A DNA stretch of 64,000 nucleotides. Source: Arachis hypogaea. Lineage: Eukaryota; Streptophyta; Magnoliopsida; Fabales; Fabaceae. Below are positions 12,720 through 23,330 of the stretch, piece by piece (positions within the stretch are counted from its first letter, which is position 1; the number at the start of each line of letters is the position of its first letter). The position numbers and the translations under genes are program-made. The DNA is taken from positions 34,998,393 through 35,062,392 of the forward strand of contig NC_092054.1 in assembly GCF_003086295.3 (NCBI RefSeq), given 5' to 3'. The notes under the pieces are model-generated. The model had not been told where the DNA came from and did no database searches. It saw only the letters and a program-made list of their open reading frames with translations.

Positions 12720-13865
12720 GTAGTTGAAGAAGTGATTGCTCAACCAAGGGGTGGAATTCCTAAGGATGGAAATGTCTTGCAAGAAGCTACTCCAATTCCA
12801 TTTCCCACATTGGCAAGGAAGACCAAGAAGCAAGTTGAGTTGGATCCCAAAATGGTGGAGATATTCAAGAAAGTTGAGGTAACCATTCCTCTCTTTGATA
12901 CTATCCGCCAAGTACCTAAATATGCCAAGTTTCTAAAGGACTTATGCATGAACAAGGAGAAAATTCAAGATTTAGAGACGATTCCATTGGGGAGCTCAAT
13001 TTCCATTTTAATGGGTGATATACCGGAAAAGTGTGGCGACCCCGGTCCTTGCCTAGTAACTTGCACCATAGATGGGGTACAATTTGTCGACTGTATATGT
13101 GACCTTGGTGCTTGTGTGAGCATCATGCCCTTGTCTGTTTATGAGGTCTTAAAGCTTTCACCGTTGAAACGATCGGCCACCCGGTTTGTTTTGGCGGACA
13201 AAAGCATATTTTCTGTAGTGGGTATCACGGAGGATGTTCTAGTGAGTATAAAGGGGTTGGTCTTCCTAATTGATTTCCATATTCTTAAGATTCCCCCTAG
13301 TGACTCCAGAAGGACATCATCTATCTTGCTTGGAAAACCGTTCTTGAAGACCTCCTGGTTCAAATTGGATGCGTTTTCGGGTACTTACTCGTTTGAGATT
13401 GATGGAAGAGAAGTGAGCTTTAATCTTGATGAAGCCATGAGACATCCACCGGAGGACCACTCTATTTTCCGGTATGATTTTATTGATAATGCGGTGGCCG
13501 AAGTCCACCAAGAAGATTTTGATGGAAAGAGTATGATTCAAGGCCCAAATGTGGAGAGTTCCCATGTATGTGAAGAAGATGCCTTTTCACCTCCAATGTC
13601 ACCAGATGACAAAGCGCCAAGTCATCAAAAAAATGTAGATTTGAAACAACTCCCATCCCACCTAAAATATGCCTTCCTTGAAGATGACCAAAAGCTCCCG
13701 GTAATTGTTGCAAAGGAGCTCACCTTCCATCAAAAGGAGAGGTTTCTAAATGTCTTGAGGAGGAACAAGAAGGCCATCGGGTGGAGCTTGGCAGATATAG
13801 TTGGAATTAGCCCCCAAGTGTGTGAACATCGAATTTTCCTAGAAGAAGGAGCCAAACCTGTTTGA
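12720..13865 (+). pseudogene. Aspartic protease and RT-leading linker of E1
   Basis: Same frame as gag. The retropepsin-like active site is near 13095 (CDLGACVSIMP; relatives usually have DLGASVN). The flap and ILGKPFLKT-type motif lie near 13325-13350 (ILLGKPFLKTSWFKLDAFSG). A linker follows, then the conserved lead-in to RT (LPSHLKYAFLEDDQKLPVIV; NKKAIGWSLADIVGISPQ). The segment ends at a TGA (13863-13865) that replaces the conserved Arg of the RQPQRHLNP motif, consistent with CGA to TGA. Confidence 0.88.
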
Positions 13866-14600
13866 CAACCTCAAAGGCATCTAAATCCTACCATTCTAGA
13901 GGTTGTGAAGAAGGAGGTCACCCGGTTATTAGAAGAAGACATTATTTATCCGATTTCAGATAGCGAGTGGGTGAGCCCTATCCAAGTGGTTCCAAAGAAA
14001 TTTGGTGTTACTACAATCAAGAATGAGAATGGGGAGCTTATAGCCACAAGGGTCCAAAACTCATGGAGGGTGTGTATTGACTATCGGCGCTTAAAGTTGG
14101 CCACTAGGAAGGATCACTTTCTGTTGCCCTTCATCGATCAAAAGCTTGATAGCCGCCTATGTGGTAAATTTCATTACTGTTTCTTAGATGGCTATTCTGG
14201 TTATTTTCAAATCCACATTGCTGCAGAAGACCAAGAGAAAACCACTTTCACATGCCCTTTCGGAACGTATGCGTATAAAAGAATGCTGTTTGGCTTGTGC
14301 AACACACCGGCTACGTTTTAAAGGTGTATGATGAGTATATTTACGGATCTTTTGGAGCATTGCATGGAGGTGTTTATGGATGATTTTAGTGTTTATGGGG
14401 ACTCCTTTGACCTTTGCTTGGACAATCTTGCAAAAGTATTAGAGAGGTGTACTAAATCAAACCTTGTGTTAAATTTTGAGAAATGCCATTTTATTGTAAG
14501 ACAAGGTATTGTTTTAGGGCATATTGTCTCTAATGATGGGATCTCTGTTGATCCGACAAAGGTCAATGTTATTTCTAGTTTGCCTTACCCCTCTTCTGTG
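13866..14600 (+). pseudogene. Reverse transcriptase of E1
   Basis: RT boxes appear in order: VVKKEVTRLLEEDIIYPISD (13905 on), VCIDYRRLKLATRKDHFLLP (14070-14130), YSGYFQIHIAAEDQEKTTF (about 14200), LFGLCNTPATF (14286-14318), and the catalytic box [11 protein letters not shown] (14369 on). A TAA at 14319-14321 replaces the conserved Gln of TFQRCM (CAA to TAA). The frame is otherwise open and is shared with gag and PR. The Met in FMDD in place of the more common YxDD is normal for the Athila branch. Confidence 0.93.
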
Positions 14601-15302
14601 AGGGAAGTCCGTGCATTTATTGGACATGCAGGTTTTTACCGGTGTTTCATTAAGGACTTTAGTAATGTGGCACTACCTCTCTCTCGATTGTTGCAAAAGG
14701 ATGTGGAATTTTATTTGAGTGAAGAGTGCATGGAGGCATTTGACAAGCTCAAGATCGCTTTGACCCGAGCTCCTATAGTGAGAGGGCCGGACTGGACTAG
14801 GCCATTCGAGATCATGTGTGACGCCTCAAACTATGCGGTAGGAGCGGCGCTAGCTCAGTGCGAGGGTAAAATTCCTTATGTCATTGCCTATGCCTCTAAG
14901 ACTTTAGATGAAGCGCAGTCCAACTATACTACCACCGAGAAGGAATTGTTAGCAATTGTCTTTGCCTTGGAAAAATTCCGGGCTTATCTACTTGGCTCTA
15001 AGGTGGAAGTATATTCGGATTATGCAGCATTGAAATATTTGTTGGCCAAGAAAGAATCCAAACCTAGGTTGATCCGATGGGTGTTGCTATTGCAAGAGTT
15101 TGATCTAGAGATCAAATATAGGAGTGGTTCGCAAAACTTAGTGGCGGACCACTTGAGTCGCCTTGAGCACACAAAGGGTGATCCCACTCCTATCAATGAT
15201 ACATTTCTTCTTGAGGGCTTGCTAGCAATATCCGAGGTGATCCCTTGGTATGAACCTATTGCCAATTACTTGGTTGCTCGCACCTTTCCTCCCAATTTTT
15301 TT
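14601..15302 (+). pseudogene. RNase H and connection domain of E1
   Basis: The segment continues from RT in the same frame. Connection: [20 protein letters not shown]. RNase H catalytic residues are visible in [14 protein letters not shown] (Asp), [20 protein letters not shown] (Glu) and [20 protein letters not shown], where relatives have TDHAAL, so His is replaced by Tyr. The C-terminal [10 protein letters not shown] is present. A run of seven T at 15296-15302 shifts the frame before integrase; five T would restore it. RNase H would degrade the RNA template during cDNA synthesis. Confidence 0.88.
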
Positions 15303-16552
15303 CTCAACATCAGAAGGATAAGCTCAAAAGTGAATCCAAATATTATGTATGGGATGACCCATACTTATGGAGATGTGGTGCCGATCAAGTAATTCGAAGG
15401 TGTATACCGCAATTCGAGTTTCAATCCATTTTGGAGGCTTGCCACTCTTCCCAGGGTGATGGCCATTTTGGTGCTCAAAGGACGGCTCGGAAGGTCTTGG
15501 ATTGTGGATTTTGGTGGCCTACACTTTTCAAAGATGCATCTCTTTTTTGTAGCTCTTTTCCACAATGCCTTAGGTTTGGAAATATCTCCAAAAAGAATGA
15601 GATATCCCAACAAACAATGTTGTTTTGTGAAATTTTTTATGTTTGGGGTATTAACTTCATGGGACCTTTTCCAAATTCTAATGGTTTCGTGTATATTCTG
15701 CTAGCTGTTGACTATGTTTCCAAGTGAGTGGAGGCGATTCCTACCCAAATAGATGATGCTAATGTGGTTCTTTCTTTTGTTTGTAATAACATCATTTGCC
15801 ACTTTGGATCACCACGAGCAATCGTGAGTGATCAAGGCTCGCATTTTTGTAACAAAAGGATGGCAGGTTTAATGAAGAAGTATGGCATCATCCATAAAGT
15901 GGCCACGGCATACCACCCTCAAACGAATGGCCAAGCCGAAGCCTCCAATCGAGAAATCAAGCGTATATTGGAAAAGATTGTAAAGCCTTACAGGAGGGAT
16001 TGGAGTTCTAAGCTCGGCGATGCGCTTTGGGCCTACCAGACGGCTTACAAGACGCCGATTGGTATGAGCCCGTTTTGGTTGGTTTATGGAAAGGCTTGCC
16101 ATCTCCCGGTGGAGGTGGAACATAAAGCGTATTGAGTCGTAAAGGAATGCAATTCAGGCTTTGGGGTTTGAGTCGAAAGGAAGTTACAGTTGGTGGAGCT
16201 TGAGTTCCTCCGATTGGAAGCCTATGAGAATTCAAGGCTCTACAAGGGGAGAATGAAAGCGGTGCATGATAGAAACATCAAAAGAAGAGAGTTTCGGGCT
16301 AGAGAGTTGGTCCTCCTTTATAATTCTAGGTTGAGATTGATGCCTGGTAAGTTAAGATCAAGGTGGGAAGGTCCTTATAGAGTGGAGAAAGCTGAACCAT
16401 ATGGGATCTACCACCTTCGCCACCCTTCAAGCCCCAATATCTTCAAGGTTAATGGTCATCGTCTAAAGCTATACCATAGAGAGAAGATGAAAAGCAACAA
16501 AGAGGTTAAGGTATTCCTCCTTGAGGACGCACCCGAAGGCAAAGAGAATTGA
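15303..16552 (+). pseudogene. Integrase of E1
   Basis: Frame 2 relative to RT in frame 0. N-terminal zinc region: CHSSQGDGHFGAQRTA, then a damaged knuckle (SFPQC where CxxC is expected). Catalytic core: the first Asp of the WGIDFMGPF motif is Asn (about 15650), the second Asp is intact in IVSDQGSHF (about 15830), and the Glu is in [14 protein letters not shown] (about 15930). The C-terminal domain (LRSRWEGPYRVEKAEPYGIY) ends at TGA 16550-16552. Stops at 15725 and 16133 replace conserved Trp codons, and another stop lies at 16169. It would insert the cDNA into the genome but is inactive here. Confidence 0.92.
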
Positions 16553-16594
16553 GCTCATGACCATCCAACTTAAGGACATTAAAGAAAAGTGCTA

Positions 16595-16612
16595 GGTGGG
16601 AGACACCCCACC
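16595..16612 (+). promoter_or_regulatory. Post-integrase hairpin of E1
   Basis: Arms GGTGGG and CCCACC enclose the loop AGACAC. It lies 42 bases after the integrase stop, after a conserved lead sequence (AAGGACATTAAAGAAAAGTG). Equivalent hairpins occur in E2 (47158-47175) and E3 (56334-56351). A role in translation, packaging or RNA processing is unproven. Confidence 0.6.
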
Positions 16613-16907
16613 ATGGTATGATCTTCCTTTGTTTATAGTTTCTTGCATATAGTTTGTAGAGTCTTTGTGCCTTTTGTGATTGCTTGATTTGTGAGTTTGT
16701 TCATAGTAGGGTTGATTTTGCTTGATTTTTGTTAAATTGCACATGAGGTGCTCATTGATAGTGGTTTGATCGATTTGGAATGTTTGAAGAAATGCTTGAT
16801 TTTGAGTGTTACATGAAGTTTTGGATGTTTTTGAACCGTTTAGCATGCATTACTACCAATTTATGCCATAATTGATCCTCCTCATGTGTATGAAAAAAAA
16901 GGGGGCG
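16613..16907 (+). other. E1 spacer, T-rich non-coding part
   Basis: This follows the post-integrase hairpin and contains no coding sequence. It leads into the palindrome array. Confidence 0.6.
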
Positions 16908-17490
16908 ATCCACGCGCAAGCGTGCTCTACGCGTACGCGTCGGCGCAATTTCAGAACTCCTGGTATAAAAACCAGAGAGTTGTGCCTACTGTGTGCCCAT
17001 TTTGTGCCCAAGGAACAATTGCAACCCACGAGTAAGTGTGGGCGACACTTACGCGTCCCTTGTCTTTTCGCACACCCACGCGTAAGCGTGGGCGACGCAT
17101 ACACGTCGGTTGCGAATTTTGAATTCTCTGGTACAAAAACCAGAGACTTCTGCCAACTTTGTGCCTATTTTGTGCCAATGCACCCACGCGTGAGCGTGGG
17201 CGACGCGTACGCGTCGCTCGCCAATCTTGTAATCCACGCGTATGCGTGATAGACGCGTACACGTTGATGGTGCTGCACCCCACTCCTGGTACAAAAACCA
17301 GAGAGTTGGGCCTACTTTGTGCCGACTCTGTGCCCATGGCACAACTCTACCCATGCGTGCGCGTCACCTAATGCATACGCGTCCCCTCTTTTTTTTTGTA
17401 ACCCCACGCGTATGCGTGGGGGACGCTTATGCGTCACTTCCCTTCTCCATCCTTCCACACGTACGCGTGGAGCGCGCGCACGCGTCATAC
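16908..17490 (+). repeat. E1 spacer: tandem array of CpG palindromes and CTGGT hairpins
   Basis: About eight pairs of short palindromes occur. One type is CCCACGCGTAAGCGTGGG and the other is GACGCGTACGCGTC. They are interleaved with three copies of the inverted repeat CTGGTAnAAAAACCAG (16960-16975, 17128-17143, 17286-17301; spacing 168 and 158 bp), each followed by GAGAGTTGTGCC-like text. Open frames across this block are repeat artefacts. Confidence 0.85.
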
Positions 17491-17510
17491 CCCTGACGCA
17501 ACTAGAACTA

Positions 17511-17735
17511 AGCGCGCCCTGTTTTTGAGTTCCTCTTCACTTCATTCTTCCATTTCCTCTTCTTCCTTCTCCCATCACCCTACCACCCTTGTCTCCGGCC
17601 ACTCCACCGGCGACCATCTCCGCCAGCAACCACTACCTCCGGCGACCCCATACTTTCTCTCTCCTCTCTTTTCCTTTCTCTCTCCTCTCATATTTTCCCA
17701 CCTACACTTCACCTTGCTTTCTTTCTCTACTCAAG
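17511..17735 (+). other. Putative leader exon of E1 env-like transcript
   Basis: A pyrimidine-rich, relatively GC-rich stretch (CCACTCCACCGGCGACCATC near 17600) looks like a plant 5' leader. It ends in CTCAAG followed by GTTTT, a possible 5' splice site. E2 has a comparable segment ending at 46122. Inference only. Confidence 0.4.
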
Positions 17736-18445
17736 GTTTTACTCCTATTCCTTCTTCCTTTTTGTCTCTTATTCTAAATTTTCTTTCTCTCATTAGTTGC
17801 ATTCAACTTTTCTTTTTCTTTTCTTCCTAGTTGCATTTTTATTGATTGGTTCTTGCTTGTTTGCTTTCTTTCTTTTCATATTCTCTATGGATGTTGAACT
17901 TTGAGTTTTCTCTTGCTTTGATGAATCGTTTTGATATCTCTTGATCCCTTTGTGACTATGTGGTGTTGCTTTGTTGTTTGGTATTCAATTTGGAGTATTA
18001 TGTGATTGAATTCTTCCTACTTGCTCATTGTTTGAATATTGCATACCAAGTATTTGTTGAAAGGCACCTACACCATGTTAGCTCAATTTTGACTTTGTAC
18101 TCTCAATTTGGTGCTTCTTCTTCTTTCACTTGCTCCATCTAAATGCATTGAGCCTATTTTGCTTCTTGTTTACCATTCTTATACTCATTCCCCATGACTT
18201 GCTTCTTCATTATTATTGATGCTTGAGTTTATCCTTCTCATGCCTTATTGCATGCTTCACTCACTCTTGCATCCCATGCTAAGTATTATGACCCAAGATT
18301 TTATTATTGGCTTGTTCACATGTTATAGTTGTCATGTCCTCAAGACACACTATTCCTTTTGGGCTTTATTTTTTTTCACTTGCATGTTATTTTCTAAGTG
18401 TTGATTATTTGGGTTTTAATGTTTTTCTTTTCCTTTCTTTTTCAG
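17736..18445 (+). other. Putative intron before E1 env-like ORF
   Basis: 710 bp of T-rich sequence beginning GTTTTACTCC and ending in a pyrimidine tract and TTTTTCAG, two bases before the ATG at 18447. The layout matches E2 (46121 to 44613). RNA evidence is lacking. Confidence 0.45.
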
Positions 18446-18446
18446 G

Positions 18447-19692
18447 ATGGCCACCAGAAAAGGTAAGGAGAAGGCGTCTAAGAAACCAGCCACAAAAAGG
18501 GCACCCCAAAAATCAACCTCCAAGGCACACCCTACATTAGGAGCTAAACCCCTCTCAAAGAAGGCGAGGACGGTTGTTCATATTGATGAACAAGAGAAGG
18601 GCAATCAGGCAAGGGACCCCACAAGGTTTTCTAACTGCTTCTATGAGCTCATGTTCCCCGCCATGGTTGAGAGGAACTATCATTCCGAGCATCTACCCGC
18701 CCCTCCGAACAACATTGCTCAATATGTGATGCCCCGCATTGAGCGGCGGCAATGGGGATTTATAATGCGAAGACCACAGGAGGCCAACCTTTCTTGGGTG
18801 GTGGAGTTCTACTCCAATTACCACTTCCCTTTTCTTCAGTCAGTTTATGTGTGCCAGAAGCAAGTCCCGGTTTCGGAAGAGGCTATTCAGCGAGTGCTTA
18901 ATGTTTTACCGATACCGGAGGAGATAGATGGTTACCAAGCAGTCCTGTGGCAGCGGAATGAATTTGGGTTTGATTGGGACTTGATTCTTCCGGTTATTGC
19001 CTAACTAGAGACATTTTGGACCCAAGAGAGACTCAGGATGCGGCTCAAGTGCATTGACGCATGCTACCTTACTGTGGAAGCTCGAGCGTGGGCCCAAATC
19101 TTATCTTACTACGTACTTCCTAGCTCCCGTAAGTCATCCATCACGGAGAACCTCGCCCTCCTTGTTTGGTGCATACTCACGGAGAGGCCAGTCAACATCC
19201 CTCTCCACATCCGAAAAGTGGGTCGAGCCCATGCCAAGGGTAATCTACCATTTCCCGCTTTGGTATCAGATTTAGTTGCTGCTGCTGGTGTCCCTTCCGA
19301 GGCTAAGGACATGAAGGCTATAATTCCGGCAAAGGGCGATATTGTCCCAAGCGGGAAATATCTTCAGCCTCCTATGGACACCACAAGCCTTGACATAGCT
19401 CCTCTTTCCACCATTCCTACCACTTCATCCACACCACCAAAGTCAACCCATCAATTTCTTGTATAGCTCCATGAGAAGATCGATCGATATGAGCGGCGAA
19501 ACAAACGCCAATTTGCTTATATGAAGAAGATTTGGGGTTGTGTCAACCCGCCTATGGAAGAGTCGAGCATTTCCACATCTGCTTCGGACTACAGTAAAGC
19601 AAGCACTCACTCAAGACACGGATGGTGGAAATGGCAACCCAAATCCCCCTTTGCGTATCTCTATTGGCACAGAGGACCGTGCAAACTTCTAA
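18447..19692 (+). pseudogene. Env-like ORF of E1 (Athila ORF3, plant-transposon-protein domain)
   Basis: The ATG at 18447 lies directly after a CAG acceptor-like site. The N-terminus is Lys-rich (MATRKGKEKASKKPATKR), then a conserved domain seen in Athila third ORFs: FSNCFYELMFPAMVERNY, RRQWGFIMRRPQEANLSWVV, EFYSNYHFPF, and later ENLALLVWCILTERPVNIPL. In-frame stops at 19002 (TAA) and 19464 (TAG) break it. A frameshift between about 19550 and 19615 moves the true C-terminus (NPNPPLRISIGTEDRANF) to end at TAA 19690-19692. I see no signal peptide or clear membrane helix, so 'env-like' refers to position only. The function is unknown. Confidence 0.72.
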
Positions 19693-19703
19693 GTGTGGGG
19701 AGG
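19667..19703 (+). promoter_or_regulatory. AGGA-loop hairpin plus PPT-like box at the end of E1 env-like ORF
   Basis: Arms GCACAG (19667-19672) and CCGTGC (19677-19682) surround loop AGGA with one A.C mismatch. TTCTAAGTGTGGGGAGGT follows at 19686-19703 and includes the ORF's stop codon. The same arrangement recurs in E2 twice and in E3 twice. Confidence 0.6.
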
Positions 19704-20621
19704 TCGGTTACCGACTTTCGTAGGTATTCTTTTCTTTTCAACACCTATGATTATGATTTTTCTTTCATTAGTTAGAATAGATTGCATAGTTAGTTTTTGT
19801 ATTTGAACACTTTTCTGCATGTTAGGACTACTTGGTTAGGGTGATAACGTCCTTTCCAAGAAATCAAGTTTAGGGCACCCTACCAATTTGAAAAATTTTT
19901 GTGTCAATCTTGTTTGAAAAATGTATACTGGAACATGGTTTTTGAGCTAAGAACACAAGCATGTGAGATTTGAGCCTAATTGTGTGGTTACATGTTATAA
20001 TCACTTATTTCCATTCATGTGTGCATTGTTCTCTTTCTATGATTGTGATCTTTGATTTATTCGATTCTTTATGTCCATTGTTCTATGTAGACATGCATTT
20101 ATATGATTGAGGCCATCATTTCATTTAGCCCACTTACCCAAATAGCCTACCTTCCATCAACCATTGTTAGCCAATTTTGAGCTTATTTTAATACCCCTTT
20201 GTTCTTAATATTAGCACATTACAAGCCTTTAAGCGAAAAACAATAATCGTCCTTATTTGAATCTTTGATTAGCTTAGGCTAGTGAGTGTGTGTCATTCAA
20301 GTGTGGGGAAACTTGGGATATTGGTTGAGGAAAAAGGGTATTTATAATTTTCATTGAAGATCTTGGGAATTGGATACATATTCGTGCATTAAATGTGAAG
20401 CCATATGCGTTGATGCTCTTGTATATTTTTGTAGTTCGAAAAGAAAGAAAAGAAGAAAAAAATATACAAAGGGAAAATAGAAAAAAATAAATAAAAAAAG
20501 AGAAGAAAAAGAAAAAGAAAGAAATAAAAAGGGGACAAAATGCCCCAAAGTAAGGTTCAATAATAATCGATGCATATGGAAAATGATAAGAAAAGGAAAT
20601 GCATGAGTATGTGATATCATC
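19704..20621 (+). other. E1 3' non-coding region
   Basis: Non-coding sequence homologous to E2 (for example 20100-20160 matches the complement of 42450-42510). A second box CAAGTGTGGGGAAAC lies at 20299, and a purine-rich stretch (AAAGAAGAGAAAA type) at 20435-20530. The normal junction with the LTR start is missing. Confidence 0.65.
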
Positions 20622-21807
20622 AATGCGTATGCGTGGATCGCAAAAACCCAGACGATGCGTACGCGTGACCCACGCGTACGCGTGACGCTCGGCACGTGAC
20701 TTCTTTAATGAAATTGTGATTGTCGATTTCTGAAGAGCTCCAGGCCCAGTTTTGAGCTGAATTTTGGAGGGAAAAGACTTAAGAACCAAGGATTGAAGGG
20801 GATTCACACATTACACACTTTGGAGTTAGTTTTGGAAGTTTACGTTTCTAGAGAGAGAAACTCTAACTTCTCTCTCAGTTTTGGCTTTCTCAATTTCAAT
20901 TTCACTTGGATCCTTTGGTTAGATCTGAATTTGATTCAATTTTACATTGCTCTATTTTGTAGATCTCACTCTTCTACTCTAAATTTAGTGTTCTTGTTAC
21001 TCTAGCATTGTAGATCTTGGATTTGGATCTTGTTACTTTGATTTCTATTAATGCATTGAGAAATTTCATGTTCATTATTGTTAATTGCTTGACTATTGTT
21101 AATTGCTTGTATTAGATAGCTTGAATTCAATTTCTCTTCTCAATTTCACCATGTCTTTCATTATTGCTCACCAAATGTTTGAGAAAATGTCAACTATAGC
21201 TATGGAATAGAATTTCACTCTTGGCTTAGGGGTTGGATAATTGGAGACACTTGAATTGTCAAAATCTTTTGTTGATTGATAATTGAAAATTGCTAATTGA
21301 TTTGAACGACACTAACTCTAGTCTTTCCTTAGGATTTGACTAGGACGTATGGACTTAAATTGATTATCTCTACTTGACTTTCCTTCATAGTTAGAGGTTA
21401 ACTAAGTAGAGCAACAACCAATTCTTATCACAATTGTTGGAGGCAATGAGGATAGGAATTCCAATTCCCAACCCTAGCCAAGGCTTTTACATTGATTGAT
21501 TGACATTCACTCTTGTTTAATTCAATTTCTTGTGTCCCTTAGCCTACTTGTCAATTGTTCATTGCTTTTATGCAAGCTTGTTTACATTTCTCGTGTTCAA
21601 CCTCAAACACCAAGAGAACTCCTAACCAATGATGTGCATCTTAGGGCAACTCCTAGGGAGAATGACTCAGGACTAATACTCTCGGTTATTGATTTTGAAT
21701 TGTGGACACACATTTTCTATGTTTGATGCGTTATAGCTTGTTGGTTTAGACTATACTCATGACGGAATTTATTGATAGAATTCTATACCGAAAAATATCG
21801 CGCATCA
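20622..21807 (+). repeat. 3' LTR of E1, missing its first ~370 bp
   Basis: Homology to the 5' LTR starts at about 20622, corresponding to about 9575 in the 5' LTR. It continues to the terminus CGCGCATCA. The TGATGAACC start and adjoining PPT are deleted. Aligned parts differ only at scattered positions. Confidence 0.9.
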
Positions 21808-21844
21808 CCCACCTAATTGGGAATTTTGCCCACAAAATTCGAAT

Positions 21845-23330
21845 TCAATTACCTGAGAATAATTGCGAATAGTCAGGTTGCATCTCCGACTCAGGTTCCC
21901 AAATGTGCTCCTCAACATCAGCTCGACTCCATGCCACTTTGACTCACGAAACTTATTTTCCATGCAAACGTTTGATACTTGTATCGTTAATTCTGACCGG
22001 AGTCACTGGAAGCGTCAAATCTTCTTTTAATTGAACCGATTCAGGTTCTAACACATGGCTAACATCCGGAGTATACTTCCGAAGCTGCGACACGTGAAAT
22101 ACGTCGTGCAGGTTCGAAAGGTAGGGTGGTAGAGCCATTCGATGCGCCACCGGTCCAACCCTCTCCAGGATCTGAAACGGACCGATGTATCGAGGATTTA
22201 ACTTTGCTTTAATTGCTCTACCTACTCCTATGGTTGGAGTAACTTTAAGGAAAACATGGTCTCCTTCCTCAAATTCCAAGGGCTTCCGCCTTTGATCGGC
22301 ATAGCTTTTCTGACGATTCTGCGCAGTGAATATCCTATCTCGGATTTTCTTCACTTGTTCGGTAGTTCCAGCTATCATCTTCGGCCCCAACAAGCTTTTC
22401 TCCCCAGCTTCATACCAACATAGCAGAGATTGACATTTCCTCCCATACAAGGCCTCATACGGAGCCATTCCGATGCTTGCATGGTAACTATTATTGCATG
22501 TAAACTCCACTAGTGGCATATACTGATCCCAACTTGCCGGCTAATCCAGAACACAAGCCCTCAACATATCTTCTAAGGTTTGGATCGTCCTCTCGGATTG
22601 ACCATCTGTTTAAGGATGGTAAGCTGTGCTCAAGCTTAATCGGGTCCCGAAAGCTTTTTGAAATGCATCCCAAAACCTCAAAGTGAAACGAGGATCTCTA
22701 TCAGAGATTATAGTAGCAGGTACACCATGAAGTCTCACAATTTCCTTTATGTATAACCGTGCTAACTCCTTAAAGGTGTAATTCATCCGAATGGGTAAAA
22801 AGTGAGTTGACTTCGTTTGTCGGTCCACGATCACCCAGACAGCATCAAAACCGGCCCTAGTCCTTGGCAATCCCAACACAAAGTTCATCGCAATGCTTTT
22901 CCACTTCCATTGCGGAACCTCTAAATGTTGCAACATCCCGGAAGGTCTTTGGTGTTCGATCTTTACTTTCTGGCAGGTTAAACACTTTGAAACATATTCC
23001 GCCACATCATTCTTCATAACCGGCCACCAAAATATTGCCTTTAGATTATGGTACATCTTAGTACTCCCCGAGTGAATAAAGAATCCGCTTTTGTGTGCTT
23101 CCTTTAAGATATCTTGTCGCAAAGTGCCAACATCCGGCACAATGATCCTATCCTTGAATCTCCATAGCCCATCCTGATCCTCTGACACTCTCCACCGCTT
23201 TCCTTGCTCAATAGCTGGCAACACCTTCGGTAACACGTCGTCGTTTTCATGAGCCTCTAGGAGTTCAGATTTAAAGTCACTTGAGATCTGAAATCGACTC
23301 AAACATAGAGTCCTAGACACTTCTTGAACA
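21845..23330 (-). pseudogene. Integrase with chromodomain-like tail of element B
   Basis: Read on the minus strand. Zinc-binding [22 protein letters not shown] then CLTCQK (about 23090-22980). Core: the first catalytic Asp is Asn ([10 protein letters not shown], about 22885), the second Asp is intact (IISDRDPRF), and the Glu lies in the DGQSE motif after a TAA near 22607-22609. A further stop lies near 22543. GPY/F domain: YIGPFQILERVGPVAHRM. The tail (VKVAWSRADVEEHIWEPE, about 21935-21880) resembles the chromodomain of Tekay/Del elements that targets chromatin marks, and two stops near 21950 separate it from the core. Confidence 0.9.

Larger units (their letters stand above)
9208..21807 (+). 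mobile_element. Element E1: Athila-type Ty3/gypsy retrotransposon with env-like ORF
   Basis: The 5' LTR (9208-10765) starts TGATGAACC and ends CGCGCATCA. The truncated 3' LTR ends at 21807 with the same terminus. A perfect 5 bp duplication CCCAC flanks the whole (9203-9207 and 21808-21812). Order on the plus strand: PBS, gag, PR, RT, RH, INT, post-integrase hairpin, tandem-repeat spacer, putative leader and intron, env-like ORF, PPT-like hairpin box, 3' region. It inserted ten bases from element B's left LTR, next to B's polypurine tract. Gag to RNase H is one frame broken only by stops; one frameshift precedes INT. Confidence 0.94.

Noticed and set aside
20274..20807. 177-codon minus-strand frame with Phe-rich stretches
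   Set aside because: Antisense of the purine-rich 3' region of E1 and LTR sequence.
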